A DNA stretch of 57,165 nt from Oscillospiraceae bacterium. GTDB taxonomy: Bacteria > Bacillota > Clostridia > Oscillospirales > Oscillospiraceae. The number at the start of each line of letters is the position of its first letter. Positions within the stretch are counted from its first letter, which is position 1. Of this stretch, positions 26,225-35,350 are shown piece by piece. The stretch covers positions 1-57,165 of the forward strand of contig JAFTGE010000048.1 in the NCBI GenBank assembly GCA_017458085.1, written 5' to 3'. A program made the position numbers and the translations under genes. The notes under the pieces were generated by a model, which was given only the letters and a program-made list of their open reading frames with translations, was not told the origin of the DNA and did not search any database.

Positions 26225-26293
26225 ATGACGATATGACGATCATGACGGTATTCGAGCCCACCCTGAATACCGTCATATCGTCATTACCGTCAT
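26225..26293. repeat. Symmetric array of six ATGACGRT octamers
   Basis: Three direct copies lie at 26225-26232, 26233-26240 and 26242-26249; three inverted copies at 26269-26276, 26277-26284 and 26286-26293. The inner arms extend to 12 bp (ATGACGGTATTC with GAATACCGTCAT). It sits just after the repA-like stop and before the integrase promoter. It resembles iterons or integrase/excisionase arm sites, and can also form a terminator-like hairpin. Confidence 0.75.
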
Positions 26294-26332
26294 ATAGTTG
26301 TCAGAAAAGTCTAATGGTTAAAAATAAATTTC

Positions 26333-26360
26333 TTGCTTTAAAGCGTGAAAGTGTTATAAT
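26333..26360 (+). promoter_or_regulatory. Integrase promoter
   Basis: TTGCTT (26333-26338) and a perfect TATAAT (26355-26360) are 16 bases apart, about 50 bases upstream of the integrase start. Confidence 0.75.
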
Positions 26361-26413
26361 GGCAGTGAACCCGAACGGACAGGTTGGGTGAACTCGAAGA
26401 AAGCGAGGTAGCA

Positions 26414-27619
26414 TTGTCTAAAGGAAAAGCAAATAAGAATCCTAACGGAGCCGGAACAATCCGAAGACGCCCCAATGGCCGATGGGAAGGCCGTTATTCC
26501 AATGGCTTTGATAAAGACGGAAAGCAGATCCAGAAATCCATCTACGGCGCAACGCAGCAGGAAGTCCGGCAAAAGCTGGCGAAAGTCATAACGGAAATCG
26601 ATGACGGAACGCATATTGAACCGTCCAAGCTGAAGCTGGGCGAGTGGCTGGATATCTGGCTGACGGAGTACTGCGGCGACAAGAAGTATTCGACTGTCAA
26701 GAATTATCGCGCCAGCGTCAAGACGCATATCAAGCCTCAGATCGGCAATATTCCGCTTGGAAAACTTACCACGACGGATATTCAGCAGTTTTATAATCGG
26801 CTGCTCAAGCCACCGGACGGCTCTCAGGGGATTAGCCCCAAAACCATCAAGAATACGCACGGTGTTCTGAGCAAGGCGATGAGTGTGGCGGTCGTCAACG
26901 GCTATATCCGATCCAATCCCTGTGTGGGCACGATCCTTCCCCGCGTGGAAAAGCATGAGGTGGAACCCCTGACGGACGACCAGGTCGCGCTGCTTCTCCA
27001 GATGGCCGAGGAGGATGAGGAATACGGCATTCTGCTGAAAGTGATCCTCCTGACCGGTGTCCGAAAGGCCGAAGCCATGGGCATCACCTGGGACTGTGTA
27101 GACTTCCGGCGCGGAGTGATTCGTATCAACAAGCAGCTTCAAAAGCGTCCCAAGAGAGACGGCGGCGTTGTCTTTGCTTCCTCTAAAAACGGAAAGGGCC
27201 GCGTCCTGAAGCCGGCTCCGTACGTAATGGAACTGATGAAGAAGCGCTACGAGCAGCAGATCCGACAAAAGGAAGACGCCTCTGTTGCCTGGCAAGGTTG
27301 GCAAACGGAAGCGGAGCATCGGACCGCCCTGGCCTTTACAACTCTTTTCGGAACACCGCTACAGCCTCAGACCGTCTACAATCATTTCAAGAAGATCGCC
27401 GTCGAGATCGGAGCACCCGAAGCCAGAGTTCATGATCTGCGCCATACTTACGCGGTTCTGTCCCTCCAAAACGGGGACGATGTGAAGACGGTACAGGGCA
27501 ACTTGGGGCACGCCACAGCGGCTTTTACGCTGGATGTTTACGGGCATGTTTCCGAAGCCATGAAGACAGCCAGCGCCAACCGGATGGAAGAATATGTGCG
27601 ACAAATCCCCGGTATTTAA
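26414..27619 (+). CDS. int: Tyrosine integrase of the island
   Basis: A 401-residue phage/ICE-type tyrosine recombinase. An N-terminal arm-binding domain (NGAGTIRRRPNGRWEGRYSNG, about 10-60) and a SAM-like core-binding domain (about 70-170) precede the catalytic domain. That domain has the Arg in LLTGVRKAEAMG, Lys in SSKNGKGR, HDLRHT, LGHA and the nucleophile Tyr in LDVYGH. The TTG at 26414 has GAGGT 5 bases upstream; a TTG 30 bases earlier is possible. It lies about 170 bases from attR, the normal place for an integrase acting on that tRNA. Confidence 0.95.
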   Translation: MSKGKANKNPNGAGTIRRRPNGRWEGRYSNGFDKDGKQIQKSIYGATQQEVRQKLAKVITEIDDGTHIEPSKLKLGEWLDIWLTEYCGDKKYSTVKNYRASVKTHIKPQIGNIPLGKLTTTDIQQFYNRLLKPPDGSQGISPKTIKNTHGVLSKAMSVAVVNGYIRSNPCVGTILPRVEKHEVEPLTDDQVALLLQMAEEDEEYGILLKVILLTGVRKAEAMGITWDCVDFRRGVIRINKQLQKRPKRDGGVVFASSKNGKGRVLKPAPYVMELMKKRYEQQIRQKEDASVAWQGWQTEAEHRTALAFTTLFGTPLQPQTVYNHFKKIAVEIGAPEARVHDLRHTYAVLSLQNGDDVKTVQGNLGHATAAFTLDVYGHVSEAMKTASANRMEEYVRQIPGI

Positions 27620-27785
27620 TGACCCTAATCCCGAAAAACCTTGTATTTATCTCGTTTTTTCGGGCAATCTTCACGGCGGTAAGGGTACGGTAAGGGTCAG
27701 ACTTCTCCACTCGTAACTGTTGAAATCAAAAGCAGGCCGAAGAATAAGAAAATCGGCTTGAATCGTAACGATTCAAGCCGATATC

Positions 27786-27808
27786 TGGCAGCGGGAGAAG
27801 GATTCGAA
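27786..27808 (-). repeat. attR: tRNA-Gln 3' end
   Basis: These are the final 23 bases of tRNA-Gln, identical and in the same orientation to 10299-10321. They mark the integrase-proximal end of the island. Confidence 0.92.
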
Positions 27809-27859
27809 CCCTCACAAACGGAGTCAGAGTCCGGTGTGCTACCATTACACAATCCCGCT
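27786..27859 (-). tRNA. tRNA-Gln (CTG)
   Basis: A complete cloverleaf with 7-bp acceptor stem AGCGGGA/TCCCGCT, D-loop AATGGTAGCAC, anticodon loop CTCTGAC (anticodon CTG), T-loop TTCGAAT, discriminator G and encoded CCA. The outermost anticodon-stem pair is a C-T mismatch. The last 23 bases are repeated at 10299-10321, showing insertion of the island at this gene while restoring its 3' end. Confidence 0.95.
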
Positions 27860-27927
27860 AAATGCAAGAGCTATTATACATGCTTTTTCCGATTTGTCAA
27901 GCATATTTTTCCCTTGTTTTTACATTG

Positions 27928-29097
27928 TCAGTTTTCCGGCGTCATGTCAAACCATTCCAGCGCCGCGTCGTAATAGTAATTCACCAGCAGATCCACACAG
28001 GCGCCGTAGCTGCGCATGCCGAGCGTCTGCTCATAGCTTTGCAGGAAGCCCTCGTATACCGTGTTCGTCACCGTCTGCACCGGGGTCTCATACCGCGCCC
28101 AGTACTCATCGTTGGCCCGCAGATCTGCACGGACAGTCTCATCCAGTCCCTGATAAATCAGGCGATACGCCCCGGGATTGACGCTGTAGAGCGCGTTGCC
28201 CAGGTGGATATAGGCAAGCATGCACGCCGAGTAGGCATAGTCAACATCCCCATTCTCCAGCGAGGAGAGCACCGCCACAAAGTTGGCCTCCTGCTCCTTG
28301 GCTACCCCCCGCTGGTGGGAAAGCTCATGGGCCACCGTGGACGCAAAGAGGCCGACCGGAAAGTCCGTGTTGACATTGGCCTCTGCCGTAAAGGGGAAGA
28401 AAAAACCCGTAAAGTCGATCAGGCTCATGATCTTGGAGAACACCATGCCCTTGGCACGGACCTCCGGCCCGTCCAGGCAGGGGTATTTGGCCACCACCTT
28501 ACGGTAAAGCGTGGGAGACTTTGCGAGAATCCCCTGCCGGTCAGCACAGTAGAGGCCGTTTTCGTCGCGCTCCACCTGGGCGCTGTAGCCGTTGAGCCGG
28601 TCGGCAAAATAGACCGTGACCACCTCCAGCTCATCCATGGAGATCGGCCGCGTCTGCAGCCCGCTCATGGCAGCAAAGTCGTCCCCGTAATAGTACACAC
28701 CCCATAGCAGGCAGAACAGCGCGTATATGCACAGCGCCAGCGCGATCACCCGCATCAGCAGCCGATACAGGCGCCGCAGTCTCCCCTTGTGCCGGATCAG
28801 TCGGACGAGTTCAGAAATTATGTAAACCAAAACGGTCCCAATCAATACCGCGTACAGCAGCTCCGCCAGCGAGAAGGGCAGCCGCCCCGTCAACGCGGCC
28901 AGGCGCTGGTGCACCGGATGAATGACCCCCGCGGAAAGCCGCCGCATCAGAGCGCGGTCATGCCGCAGCAACAGGTGCAGCCCGATGACGCAGGCGCTGA
29001 CCAATGCCACGATATGGGCCCCCGGGCACAGGGAAAAGATGGCGGCTGGGCCGCGTTTTTTTACGCTTGTTGTTTCCATGGGCGTATTATAGCGCAT
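27928..29097 (-). CDS. DUF3810-family membrane protein with HExxH motif
   Basis: A 389-residue protein with three membrane helices (about 25-45, 76-99 and 114-134) and a large domain after them. That domain carries VAHELSHQRGVAKEQEANF (about 255-273), an HExxH zinc site with a downstream Glu, as in DUF3810 proteins. It may be a membrane-anchored metallopeptidase; no substrate is known. The first ATG at 29097 has GGGGG only 2 bases away; ATG at 29079 is an alternative with a weaker site. It is the first host gene beyond the island and is divergent from the DUF1015 gene. Confidence 0.88.
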   Translation of the reverse strand: MRYNTPMETTSVKKRGPAAIFSLCPGAHIVALVSACVIGLHLLLRHDRALMRRLSAGVIHPVHQRLAALTGRLPFSLAELLYAVLIGTVLVYIISELVRLIRHKGRLRRLYRLLMRVIALALCIYALFCLLWGVYYYGDDFAAMSGLQTRPISMDELEVVTVYFADRLNGYSAQVERDENGLYCADRQGILAKSPTLYRKVVAKYPCLDGPEVRAKGMVFSKIMSLIDFTGFFFPFTAEANVNTDFPVGLFASTVAHELSHQRGVAKEQEANFVAVLSSLENGDVDYAYSACMLAYIHLGNALYSVNPGAYRLIYQGLDETVRADLRANDEYWARYETPVQTVTNTVYEGFLQSYEQTLGMRSYGACVDLLVNYYYDAALEWFDMTPEN

Positions 29098-29315
29098 TCC
29101 CCCGGCGCAGGCAATGACGAATCATGGAAAAAGCGGCAGATTTCTCTGACGGTTTTGGTTTACATAATCTTAGTTTTTCCTTCAAAACGCCATAGCACCC
29201 GCTCGCGCCGAGGAAAACCAAAGCGCATACTGGTGTTTATCCGCAATGTATGTTATAATTTGATTTTGTCAGCGGGCAAGGCTCGCGGACAGCACGATAA
29301 ACAAGGAGAAATCTC

Positions 29316-30557
29316 ATGTCTGTTTTTCAAGCCGCGGACATTTTCCTTCCGCCGGAAAGCTCGCTGCCCGACTGGGCGGTCATCGCCTGCGATCAGTTTA
29401 CCTCTCAGCCGGAATATTGGCAGCAGGTTCGTCAGCGTGTGGCGGATCGCCCCTCGGCCTATCACATCATTTTCCCGGAGGCTGAGCTGGGCGGGGATGA
29501 CGCGGGCCGTATCGCTGCCATCGACGCCACAATGGACACCTACCGCCGGAGCGATCTGTTCCGCCGCTTCCCACAGTCGTATGTATATATTGAGCGCACG
29601 CTGCTCGACGGCAGCATTCGCCGCGGTGTGCTGGGCGCGGTCGATCTGGAGACCTATGACTTTCACGCCGATGCCATTTCTCCCATCCGTGCCACAGAAC
29701 AGACCGTGGTGGAGCGGATTCCGCCGCGGGTAAAGATTCGCACCGGCGCCTCGCTGGAGCTTTCCCATGTGCTGCTGCTGTGCGACGATGCGCAGCAGCG
29801 TCTTCTGGAAACGCTGGAGGCCCGCAAGGCCGAGCTTGAAAAGCTTTACGATTTTGACCTCATGCAGGGCGGCGGACACATTGCCGGTTGGCTCTGCACC
29901 GACGAAGCGTCGGCCGCCTTTGACACTGCGCTCGCCTGCTATGAGCGTGAGATGACCGCACGCTATACAGCGCTGGGGAAAGCCCCGCTGTTGTATGCCG
30001 TGGGCGACGGGAACCACTCTCTTGCCACCGCCAAGACCTGCTGGGAGGCGCTCAAGGCGCAAGACCCCGCGCTGGCCGGGAGCGATCACCCCGCCCGTTA
30101 TGCCATGGTGGAGCTGGAAAACATCCACGACGCGGCGCAGAAATTTGAGCCCATTCACCGGATTGTGCGCGGCATCAATGTCGACGACTTTCTGGCCGCC
30201 GCCGAAGAACTCTGTGCGCCGAAGGGTTACGAAGTTCGCTGGTTTGCCGGCGAACGGCAGGGCGTACTCCGCCTCGATCCCGCCCGCGGTGAGCTCGCCA
30301 TTGCCATTCTCCAGCCCTTCCTCGACGCCTACCTGAAAACCCACGGCGGCAGCATCGACTACATCCACGGCGACGATGTCGTCAGAGCGCTTGCTCAGGA
30401 GAGCGCTTCTGTCGGGCTGCTGCTGCCCGGCATCGCCAAGGGGGATTTTTTCCGCGGCATTGCCCTGGACGGCGTCCTGCCGCGCAAGACCTTCTCCATG
30501 GGCCATGCCCGGGAGAAGCGGTACTATCTCGAATGCCGCGCCATCCGCGCCGAATAA
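29316..30557 (+). CDS. DUF1015-family protein
   Basis: A 413-residue soluble protein of the DUF1015 family. Family segments seen are WAVIACDQFTSQPEYW near residue 20, LLYAVGDGNHSLATAK near 227 (the strongest block), and IHRIVRGI near 285. The function is unproven; the family occurs widely in Firmicutes. AAGGAG lies 8 bases upstream of the ATG. A shared hairpin separates it from the convergent malQ gene. Confidence 0.9.
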   Translation: MSVFQAADIFLPPESSLPDWAVIACDQFTSQPEYWQQVRQRVADRPSAYHIIFPEAELGGDDAGRIAAIDATMDTYRRSDLFRRFPQSYVYIERTLLDGSIRRGVLGAVDLETYDFHADAISPIRATEQTVVERIPPRVKIRTGASLELSHVLLLCDDAQQRLLETLEARKAELEKLYDFDLMQGGGHIAGWLCTDEASAAFDTALACYEREMTARYTALGKAPLLYAVGDGNHSLATAKTCWEALKAQDPALAGSDHPARYAMVELENIHDAAQKFEPIHRIVRGINVDDFLAAAEELCAPKGYEVRWFAGERQGVLRLDPARGELAIAILQPFLDAYLKTHGGSIDYIHGDDVVRALAQESASVGLLLPGIAKGDFFRGIALDGVLPRKTFSMGHAREKRYYLECRAIRAE

Positions 30558-30563
30558 GCATAA

Positions 30564-30596
30564 CAAAAGGAAGCGCCCGCGGGCGCTTCCTTTTGC
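30564..30596. terminator. Bidirectional terminator
   Basis: AAAAGGAAGCGCCCGC/GCGGGCGCTTCCTTTT forms a long perfect stem between the convergent DUF1015 and malQ genes, with A- and T-runs for both directions. Confidence 0.9.
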
Positions 30597-32075
30597 TTAC
30601 AGTCTTCTAAAGGTCTCTGTATAGAGGCGGAGCTTTTTGGCCAGCTCCTTGTCGGCCTTGCCGGGCAGCATGCGCCAGCGCCAGTTTCCCTCCGGCTTGC
30701 CGGGGATATTGATGCGGGCGGAAGCGGGCAGCTCCAGCAGGTCCTGCATCTGCACCACAAACAGATTTGAGGCGGAGGCCATGCCGGCGCGGATCATGCC
30801 CCAGCACCAGCCCTCGTCCTCGGTGATGTGCATATAGCGGGCGGCAAAGCGCCGGTCCGCAGCGCGGGTGCTTTTCAGCCAGCCCATGACCGTGTCGTTG
30901 TCGTGGGTGCCGATATAGCAGACGCTGTTGGCCGCACAGTTGTGGGGCAGATAGTCGGAGTCGCCGTGGGCGTCGAAGGAAAACTGCATGACCTTCATGC
31001 CGGGCAGCCCGGAGTCCGACAGCAGCTTGCGCACACCGGGCGTGACATAGCCCAGATCCTCCGCGATGAAATCCAGGTCGTTAAACCACGCCGTCAGCAC
31101 GCCCACCAGCTTCATGCCGGGGCCGGGCTTCCAGACGCCGTTTTTCGCGGTGGTCTCCCCATAGGGGACGGCCCAGTAGCTTTCAAAGCCGCGGAAGTGG
31201 TCGATCCGGATCACGTCGTAGAGCTTGCTGGCGCCATCGATGCGGCGGATCCACCAGCCAAAGCCGTCCTTCTCCATGGCGTCCCAGTCATAGAGCGGAT
31301 TGCCCCAGAGCTGGCCGTCCTCGGTAAAGGCGTCGGGCGGAACGCCGGCGACCTCCTTGGGAACGTTGTCCTCGTCCAGCTGGAAAAACTGCGGCTCGCT
31401 CCAGACATCGGCAGAGTCCAGCGCCACGTAGATGGGAATGTCCCCAATAAAGGACACGCCCTTCTGATGCGCATAGGTCCGCAGCGACGCCCACTGATCG
31501 AAGAAGAGGTACTGGACAAAGATGTGAAAATCGATCTCGTCCTTCAGTTCTTCCCGGCAGCGCGCCACCGCAGCGGCTTTATGCAGCCGGATATCCTCAT
31601 CCGGCCACTGCGTCCAGGGCAGCATGTCATAGCGCTGCTTGAGCGCCATATAAAGCGCGTAGGTTTCGACCCAGGGGTTTTCCGTGACAAAGGCCTCCAG
31701 CGCCTCGTCAAAGGCTTCCCGGCCGCGGGCATAGGCCAGGCGCAGCACGCGGCTGCGCTGATCGAACAGCTTGCCGTAATCCACCCGTTCGGGGTCATCG
31801 CCCCAGTCGATGCCTTCCAGATCCTTCTTTTTCAGCAGCTTGTCTTTTACCAGCAGATCCAAATCGATAAAGTAGGGATTGCCGGCAAAGGTCGAAAAGG
31901 AGGAGTACGGGCTGTCCCCCGCACTGGTCGGCACCAGGGGAAGCAGCTGCCAGTATTTCTGACCGGCGGCCTTGAGGAAATCCACGAACTGATAGGCGCT
32001 TTTTCCCATCGTGCCGATCCCGTAGGGTGACGGCAGGGAGCTCATGGGCATCAGTACGCCGCTTGCACGATGCAT
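30597..32075 (-). CDS. malQ: 4-alpha-glucanotransferase (GH77, amylomaltase)
   Basis: A 492-residue GH77 enzyme that transfers alpha-1,4-glucan segments between maltodextrins in the cytoplasm. Visible family blocks are RASGVLMPMSSLPSPYGIGTMG at the N-terminus, GDIPIYVALDSADVW, GNPLYDWDAM, VIRIDHFRGF (catalytic Asp nucleophile), and IAEDLGYVTPGV with the acid/base Glu. GTHDNDT supplies the third carboxylate. ATG at 32075 is better placed than a TTG at 32084. It ends the maltodextrin operon. Confidence 0.97.
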   Translation of the reverse strand: MHRASGVLMPMSSLPSPYGIGTMGKSAYQFVDFLKAAGQKYWQLLPLVPTSAGDSPYSSFSTFAGNPYFIDLDLLVKDKLLKKKDLEGIDWGDDPERVDYGKLFDQRSRVLRLAYARGREAFDEALEAFVTENPWVETYALYMALKQRYDMLPWTQWPDEDIRLHKAAAVARCREELKDEIDFHIFVQYLFFDQWASLRTYAHQKGVSFIGDIPIYVALDSADVWSEPQFFQLDEDNVPKEVAGVPPDAFTEDGQLWGNPLYDWDAMEKDGFGWWIRRIDGASKLYDVIRIDHFRGFESYWAVPYGETTAKNGVWKPGPGMKLVGVLTAWFNDLDFIAEDLGYVTPGVRKLLSDSGLPGMKVMQFSFDAHGDSDYLPHNCAANSVCYIGTHDNDTVMGWLKSTRAADRRFAARYMHITEDEGWCWGMIRAGMASASNLFVVQMQDLLELPASARINIPGKPEGNWRWRMLPGKADKELAKKLRLYTETFRRL

Positions 32076-32097
32076 TTGAATCAACTCTTTTCTTTCA

Positions 32098-32123
32098 GGG
32101 CGCGATACCGGGATACCGCGCCC
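32098..32123 (-). terminator. Intercistronic hairpin, malG-malQ
   Basis: GGGCGCG/CGCGCCC arms surround a 12-base loop between the permease stop and the malQ start. No strong U-run follows, so it is more likely an attenuator or mRNA processing hairpin. Confidence 0.5.
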
Positions 32124-32142
32124 CTTCTGCGTTATGGGGAAC

Positions 32143-33003
32143 TCAGCCCTTGACGGCGCCGGCGGCGACGCCCTTGATGATGTGCTTCTGGCACAGCAGG
32201 TAGAAGATAATGACCGGGATGATGCTCAGCAGGATCAGGGCCATGGTAGCGCCCAGATCGACGGTGCCGTAGCTTCCCTTGAGGTACTGGATATGGATGG
32301 GGATGGTGCGGTACTCGTTGATGTCCAGCACCAGCACGGGCAGGAGGTAGTCATTCCAGACCCACATGATTTCCAGAATGCCGACGGAAATCAGGGTGGG
32401 CTTGAGCATGGGAAAGACCACGGAGAAGTAGGTGCGCAGCGGGCCGCAGCCGTCGATGGCGGCGGCTTCCTCGATCTCCAGCGGGATGGACTTGACAAAG
32501 CCCACGAACATAAAGATCGCAAGGCCCGCGCCAAAGCCCAGGTAGACGATGGGGATCGTCCAGGGGGTGTTCAGATGGAGGGTGTCCGCCGTCTTGGAGA
32601 GGGTGAACATGACCATCTGGAAGGGAACGACCATGGAGAACACGCACAGGAAGTAGACCGCCTTGCAGAACTTGGAGTTGACGCGGGCGATGTACCAGGC
32701 GGCCATGGAGGTAAACAGCAGGATCAGCGCCGTGGAGAGCACGGTAATAACCACGCTGAACAGCACGCTTTTCCAGAAGGGGTAGTTGCCGAAGGTCATG
32801 CCCTTGATAAAGTTCTGGAAGCCGGCCCACATCTCCCCGACGGGAAGGGCAAAGGTGTCGGTTTTGACGAAGGTGTTGTACTTGAAGGAGTTGATCACCA
32901 CGGACAGAACCGGCAGCACGTAGATAATGCAGATGGCGGCCAGCACCACAGAGAGGACGGTTTTCCGGCGGCGTTCGGCGCTCAGGCTTTCCTTTTTATT
33001 CAT
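32143..33003 (-). CDS. Sugar ABC transporter permease (MalG-like)
   Basis: A 286-residue inner-membrane permease with six predicted helices. The EAA loop EEAAAIDGCGPLRTYFSVVFPMLKP (about 187-211) contacts the ATPase. The C-terminus ends QKHIIKGVAAGAVKG, the usual end of MalG-type subunits. The ATG overlaps the upstream permease stop by one base (TAATG). No ATPase gene lies in the operon, so a shared MsmK/MalK-type ATPase must be encoded elsewhere. Confidence 0.95.
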   Translation of the reverse strand: MNKKESLSAERRRKTVLSVVLAAICIIYVLPVLSVVINSFKYNTFVKTDTFALPVGEMWAGFQNFIKGMTFGNYPFWKSVLFSVVITVLSTALILLFTSMAAWYIARVNSKFCKAVYFLCVFSMVVPFQMVMFTLSKTADTLHLNTPWTIPIVYLGFGAGLAIFMFVGFVKSIPLEIEEAAAIDGCGPLRTYFSVVFPMLKPTLISVGILEIMWVWNDYLLPVLVLDINEYRTIPIHIQYLKGSYGTVDLGATMALILLSIIPVIIFYLLCQKHIIKGVAAGAVKG

Positions 33004-33887
33004 TACTGCTGCACCTCCCTCTTACGGGTGTAGGCAAGCTGGGCCAGACCCAGGCCCGCCACAAGGATGAAGAACAAAACGGCCTTGGCCTGCGCCACGC
33101 CCTGCGAGGCGGAGTTGGAGCCGTAGAAGGTGTTGTAGATATTCAGAGCCAGCATTTCGGTGGTCTTGATGGTAGAGCCGTCGGGCTGGATGATAAAGGG
33201 CTGGCCGGCGGTCAGCGCGAGGTTTTGGTCAAAGAGCTTGAAGCCGTTGGTGAGCCCAAGGAATGTGCAGATGGTGATGGAGGGCATGACGTTGGGGATC
33301 GTGACCTTAAAGAGCGTCTGCCACTTGTTGGCGCCGTCGATCTTGGCGGCCTCCAGCATATCGCCGGGGACGGCCTGCAATCCGGCAATGTAAATGATCA
33401 TCATGTAGCCGATCTGCTGCCAGCACATAAGAATGATCAGGCCCCAGAAGCCGTACTTGGTCTCCATGAGGATGGAGGTGCCATAGCGGGAGAGGATGCC
33501 GTCAAAAATCATGGACCAGATGTAGCCCAGCACGATGCCGCCGATCAGGTTCGGCATGAAGAACACCGTGCGATAGAGGTTGGAGCCCTTGATGCCGGAG
33601 GTCAGCGCCAGAGCCACAGCAAAGGCCAGGACGTTGATAAGCACCAGGCTGACCACGGCAAAGAGGGCCGTGTACCAGAAGGAGTGCATAAAGCTGGGGT
33701 CGGTCAGGGCCTGGGCATAGTTGCCGAAGCCGATAAACTTCGCGTCGGAGATCAGGCGGAATTTACACAGGGAGAGCCAGATGCCCTGAATAAACGGCCA
33801 GACAAAGCCGATGGCGAAGGCCGCCACCACCGGGCCCATAAAGAGCCACGCCCAGCGACGGAGGGGATTCTTGAAGAAGTTTTTCAA
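33003..33887 (-). CDS. Sugar ABC transporter permease (MalF-like)
   Basis: A 294-residue permease with six helices and the EAA loop LEAAKIDGANKWQTLFKVTIPNVMPS (about 193-218). It pairs with the MalG-like subunit directly downstream to form the channel for the sugar delivered by the binding protein encoded upstream. It is separated from the binding-protein gene by a hairpin that should lower its expression. Confidence 0.95.
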   Translation of the reverse strand: MKNFFKNPLRRWAWLFMGPVVAAFAIGFVWPFIQGIWLSLCKFRLISDAKFIGFGNYAQALTDPSFMHSFWYTALFAVVSLVLINVLAFAVALALTSGIKGSNLYRTVFFMPNLIGGIVLGYIWSMIFDGILSRYGTSILMETKYGFWGLIILMCWQQIGYMMIIYIAGLQAVPGDMLEAAKIDGANKWQTLFKVTIPNVMPSITICTFLGLTNGFKLFDQNLALTAGQPFIIQPDGSTIKTTEMLALNIYNTFYGSNSASQGVAQAKAVLFFILVAGLGLAQLAYTRKREVQQ

Positions 33888-33931
33888 TGGATCAACTCCC
33901 TACTCTCTAATACTCGCATTCAAAAAGAAAG

Positions 33932-33957
33932 CGGGGCGGACGAACGCGTCCGCCCCG
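33932..33957 (-). terminator. Attenuating terminator between binding protein and permeases
   Basis: An 11-bp stem CGGGGCGGACG/CGTCCGCCCCG with loop AACG is followed on the minus strand by CTTTCTTTTT. Such partial terminators after malE-type genes keep binding protein in excess over permeases. Confidence 0.85.
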
Positions 33958-33993
33958 TAAAAGTGTCTGTGCGATTCGTTTACGCAGGGGAAA

Positions 33994-35271
33994 TCAGCCG
34001 TTGGCCTTCTGGTACTGCTGGGCCCAGCCGTCAACGAAGGCGGTCTTGACCAGCTCCCAGTTGGTCGCGCTCTGGTCGGCATTGTACTGGTTCAGAGCGG
34101 AGACGAGAGCGGCACGGTAGTCGTCGACATTGGGCTGGTAGTTGGTGGCCCAATCCATGACGTAGCAGCCGTTGTTGGAGTACTCGTTGGCAGCGGCCAG
34201 GAAGCCGTTGGTGGACTCGGCAGCCTGCTTATAGGGCATGACACCGAAGGAGTCGACCAGCAGACGGGAAGCATCGGGATCGGTGACGCACCACACCAGG
34301 AAGTCCATGGTGGCCTTCTAGTCAGCCTCGGAAGCCTTGGCGTTGATGGCCCAGCAGTTCTCGGTGCCGCAGTTGAGACCGGCCTTCTCCTCGCCGGCAA
34401 CGCCGCAGTAGTAGGGGATCATGGTGGCGTTGGGAACAGCCTCGGAAACGGCGGAGTACTCCCAGGAGCCGTTGACAAAGAAGGCAGCCTTGGCAGTCTT
34501 GAACTCGTTCTCGGCATCGTGACCGCCGGTGGCCAGATCCTTGGGATCGGTCAGGCTGTTGTTGATGCACAGGTCGTACAGGTTCTTGAAGTTCTCCATG
34601 TAAGCGCCGGTGAGGGCAGGCGGGCACTCGGTCCAGCCGCCGGCGTCGCGCTCTTCATAGAAGTACTCGAGGTTGGCCATGTGGCCGGTGAAGCGCCAGG
34701 AGGAGGAGGGGTCCATGTCGGAGGAGGAGAAGGCGTCGAAGCCCAGCTCGGCAGCGCGGGCGTGGATGTCCTCGGCAACGGCCTTCAGGCCGGCGAAGTT
34801 GGTCAGCTCATCCATGGAGTGACCGGCCTTGGCGATCAGATCGGGGTTGACGATGATGCCGTAGCACTCGTAGCAGTAGCCGATGGAGACCAGCTTGCCG
34901 GTCTCGTCATAGAGGTTGTAGGCGTCGGTGTTGAGCTGCTCGGCGATGGCGGAGCCGTTGAGGTCAAGGGCGTAGTCCTTCCAATCCTTGACGCCGGCCT
35001 GGTTGCCGACGACGAACAGGGTGGGCGGGTTGCTCTTGTCCATCTCGGAGGTCAGGGTCTGGCTGTAGGTACCGGAGGCGGCGGTGACGACCTTGACGTC
35101 GACGCCCGTCTTGTCCTTGTACATTTTGGCGACCTGCTGGAGGACCTCGTCAGATTCAGGCTTGAAGTTCAGCCAATAGACGGAGCCGGTCTTGCTGCTG
35201 CCGCTGTTTCCGCAGGCGCACAGCGCGAAGACCATAACCAGCGCAAGAAGCAATGCGATGATCTTTTTCAT
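33994..35271 (-). pseudogene. Sugar-binding lipoprotein (MalE-like) with in-frame amber codon
   Basis: A 425-residue extracellular solute-binding protein if read through. It has a lipoprotein signal with lipobox LCAC (cleavage near residue 20), then the periplasmic-type fold with GSWEYSAV and WAINAKAS. Codon 318 is TAG (34318-34320), in the sequence ASEAD-stop-KATMDFL; the frame continues open to 33994. A CAG glutamine codon is the likely ancestor (one C-to-T change). Without suppression the C-terminal 107 residues are lost and a stable binding protein is unlikely. The rest of the operon is intact. Confidence 0.88.
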
Positions 35272-35350
35272 TTGGGTTTCTCCTTTTCATTTTTTCCTTG
35301 CATGGCAAGGTAATTTACTTTTTATTTTCAGATCCCGAAGGATCGGAAAA

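Larger units (their letters stand above)
10322..27808. mobile_element. Integrative mobilizable-type island in tRNA-Gln (about 17.5 kb)
   Basis: The element is bounded by the 23-bp direct repeats at 10299-10321 and 27786-27808. It has a tyrosine integrase next to the intact tRNA, a DNA-binding excisionase-like protein, a RepA-like ATPase, mobC, a LexA-like repressor, a TnpV-like gene, and a cargo of restriction, nuclease, kinase and phosphatase genes. No relaxase gene is seen. GC is lower and less even than in the flanks, with a very AT-rich patch at 17.4-18.1 kb. Confidence 0.92.

Noticed and set aside
34318-34320. Pyrrolysine at the TAG in the sugar-binding gene
   Set aside because: No pylT or pyl genes are in the window, the position is a usual Gln in this protein type, and a single C-to-T change explains it.
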